Positions 63,480 through 64,000 of a DNA stretch of 64,000 bases are shown here, piece by piece. The stretch covers positions 4,278,001-4,342,000 of the forward strand of contig OU015569.1 in NCBI GenBank assembly GCA_907165135.1, written 5' to 3'. The notes beneath the pieces are model-generated. The model was not told where the DNA came from. It did not search any database and worked only from the letters and a program-made list of their open reading frames with translations. Position 1 is the first letter of the stretch; each line of letters opens with the position of its first letter. The DNA comes from Oikopleura dioica (taxonomy: Eukaryota; Chordata; Appendicularia; Copelata; Oikopleuridae). Both the position numbers and the translations under genes were made by a program.

Positions 63480-64000
63480 AACTACAACGCGGTGACATGA
63501 GCTCAAATCATTATTTCCGTCCTTATCAGTTTCATAAATGTTCGGTCTCCGCTCCTTGATATCTCTGTAGTGAATGAAAATTATCATGATTAGGCAGATT
63601 TATTTTCTTGAGCAGCTAAACTTCCTAATAAAGCCATAAGGCGAGCGGCTTACAATAGCGCTGTGATTTTACTTTCTTAAACAAAAACCACATCGACAAT
63701 ATGAGATTCTTATGTTACTACGAGGTGTATTTACTATCACATCAAGAGCGCGATTTGTTATTTTTGGGCATTGCAGCGAAAATTAAGACAAATGACCCTA
63801 CCACTCAAAGAAAATCATTAACGTACCTTTATGGCCTGAACAGTAACGCGAATCGGTACGAGCAGTTCAAGTTTGCTTTTTTGTATCGGATGAAGATCTT
63901 CGTTCTTCCGCCCATGTCTCTTTGTTACTTCTTGTAGATGAGTAGGAACATTGGCTGAACGAGCGCTCGAGGGGTGTCTGAAATGCTCCTATTCAGCTGC
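63480..64000. other. Window end, upstream of ANKUB1
   Basis: Probable ANKUB1 first exon and promoter. A plus-strand frame at 63701-63937 encodes 78 residues with a plausible start (MRFLCYYEVYLLSHQERDLL) but no recognisable domain; AT-rich composition makes it unconvincing as a gene. Confidence 0.3.

Overview
The window is a compact animal nuclear genome segment, most likely from a larvacean (appendicularian tunicate, Oikopleura/Fritillaria-like). The reasons are as follows. Genes are metazoan orthologues (PKHD1L1/fibrocystin-like, NR6A1, TRIM37, ANKUB1, BAP18, Ran, importin alpha). Almost all introns are about 40-60 nt and intergenic gaps are often a few hundred bases or less. Start codons often sit directly after a splice-acceptor-like TTTTCAG or TTTCTAG. 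Many introns use GC-AG, GA-AG or still stranger boundaries. Species assignment is inference.

Layout: 0.03-7.8 kb holds minus-strand genes: an acidic/basic fragment, a PP2A B56 regulatory subunit, a TRIM37-like E3 ligase and an unrecognised helical protein. 8.3-36.9 kb is a plus-strand run: unknown basic protein, RPL7, BAP18-like chromatin protein with Q-rich tail, importin alpha, PCYT2, TUT1-like nucleotidyltransferase, NIPA-type Mg transporter, cytosolic AsnRS (NARS1), Ran, a VRK-family kinase with C-terminal SAP motif, an unknown protein starting 15 nt after the VRK stop, and a CaMKK. 37.6-52.6 kb is minus strand: a CIA30-domain protein with an amplified motif, then a giant PKHD1L1-like gene with one exon of more than 10 kb. 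52.6-56.1 kb is gene-poor. 56.1-60.4 kb carries an NR6A1/GCNF-like nuclear receptor and a small single-pass membrane protein. 60.9-63.5 kb is ANKUB1 on the minus strand.

The most interesting signal is a set of introns that break the GT-AG rule and are built like miniature inverted-repeat elements. In RPL7, NARS1, CaMKK and above all TUT1, the conserved protein is interrupted by a segment whose ends are inverted repeats. In NARS1, PCYT2 and TUT1 it is also flanked by a short exonic direct repeat (CAG, TCAG, CCAAGA). Precise removal restores the family alignment, yet no GT-AG pair does so. Two GA-AG introns (PCYT2, CaMKK) share AGGAT...ATCCT ends. By contrast, the VRK intron carries a 1.27 kb fold-back transposon with a 9-bp target-site duplication; deleting it restores a normal 41-nt GT-AG intron. 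Together these suggest insertion of inverted-repeat elements that became introns, read by a permissive spliceosome.

Most products are housekeeping and not one pathway: Ran and importin alpha share nuclear transport; RPL7 and NARS1 share translation; the close same-strand spacing from 9 to 33 kb is compatible with operons resolved by trans-splicing, best supported at VRK and its downstream neighbour.
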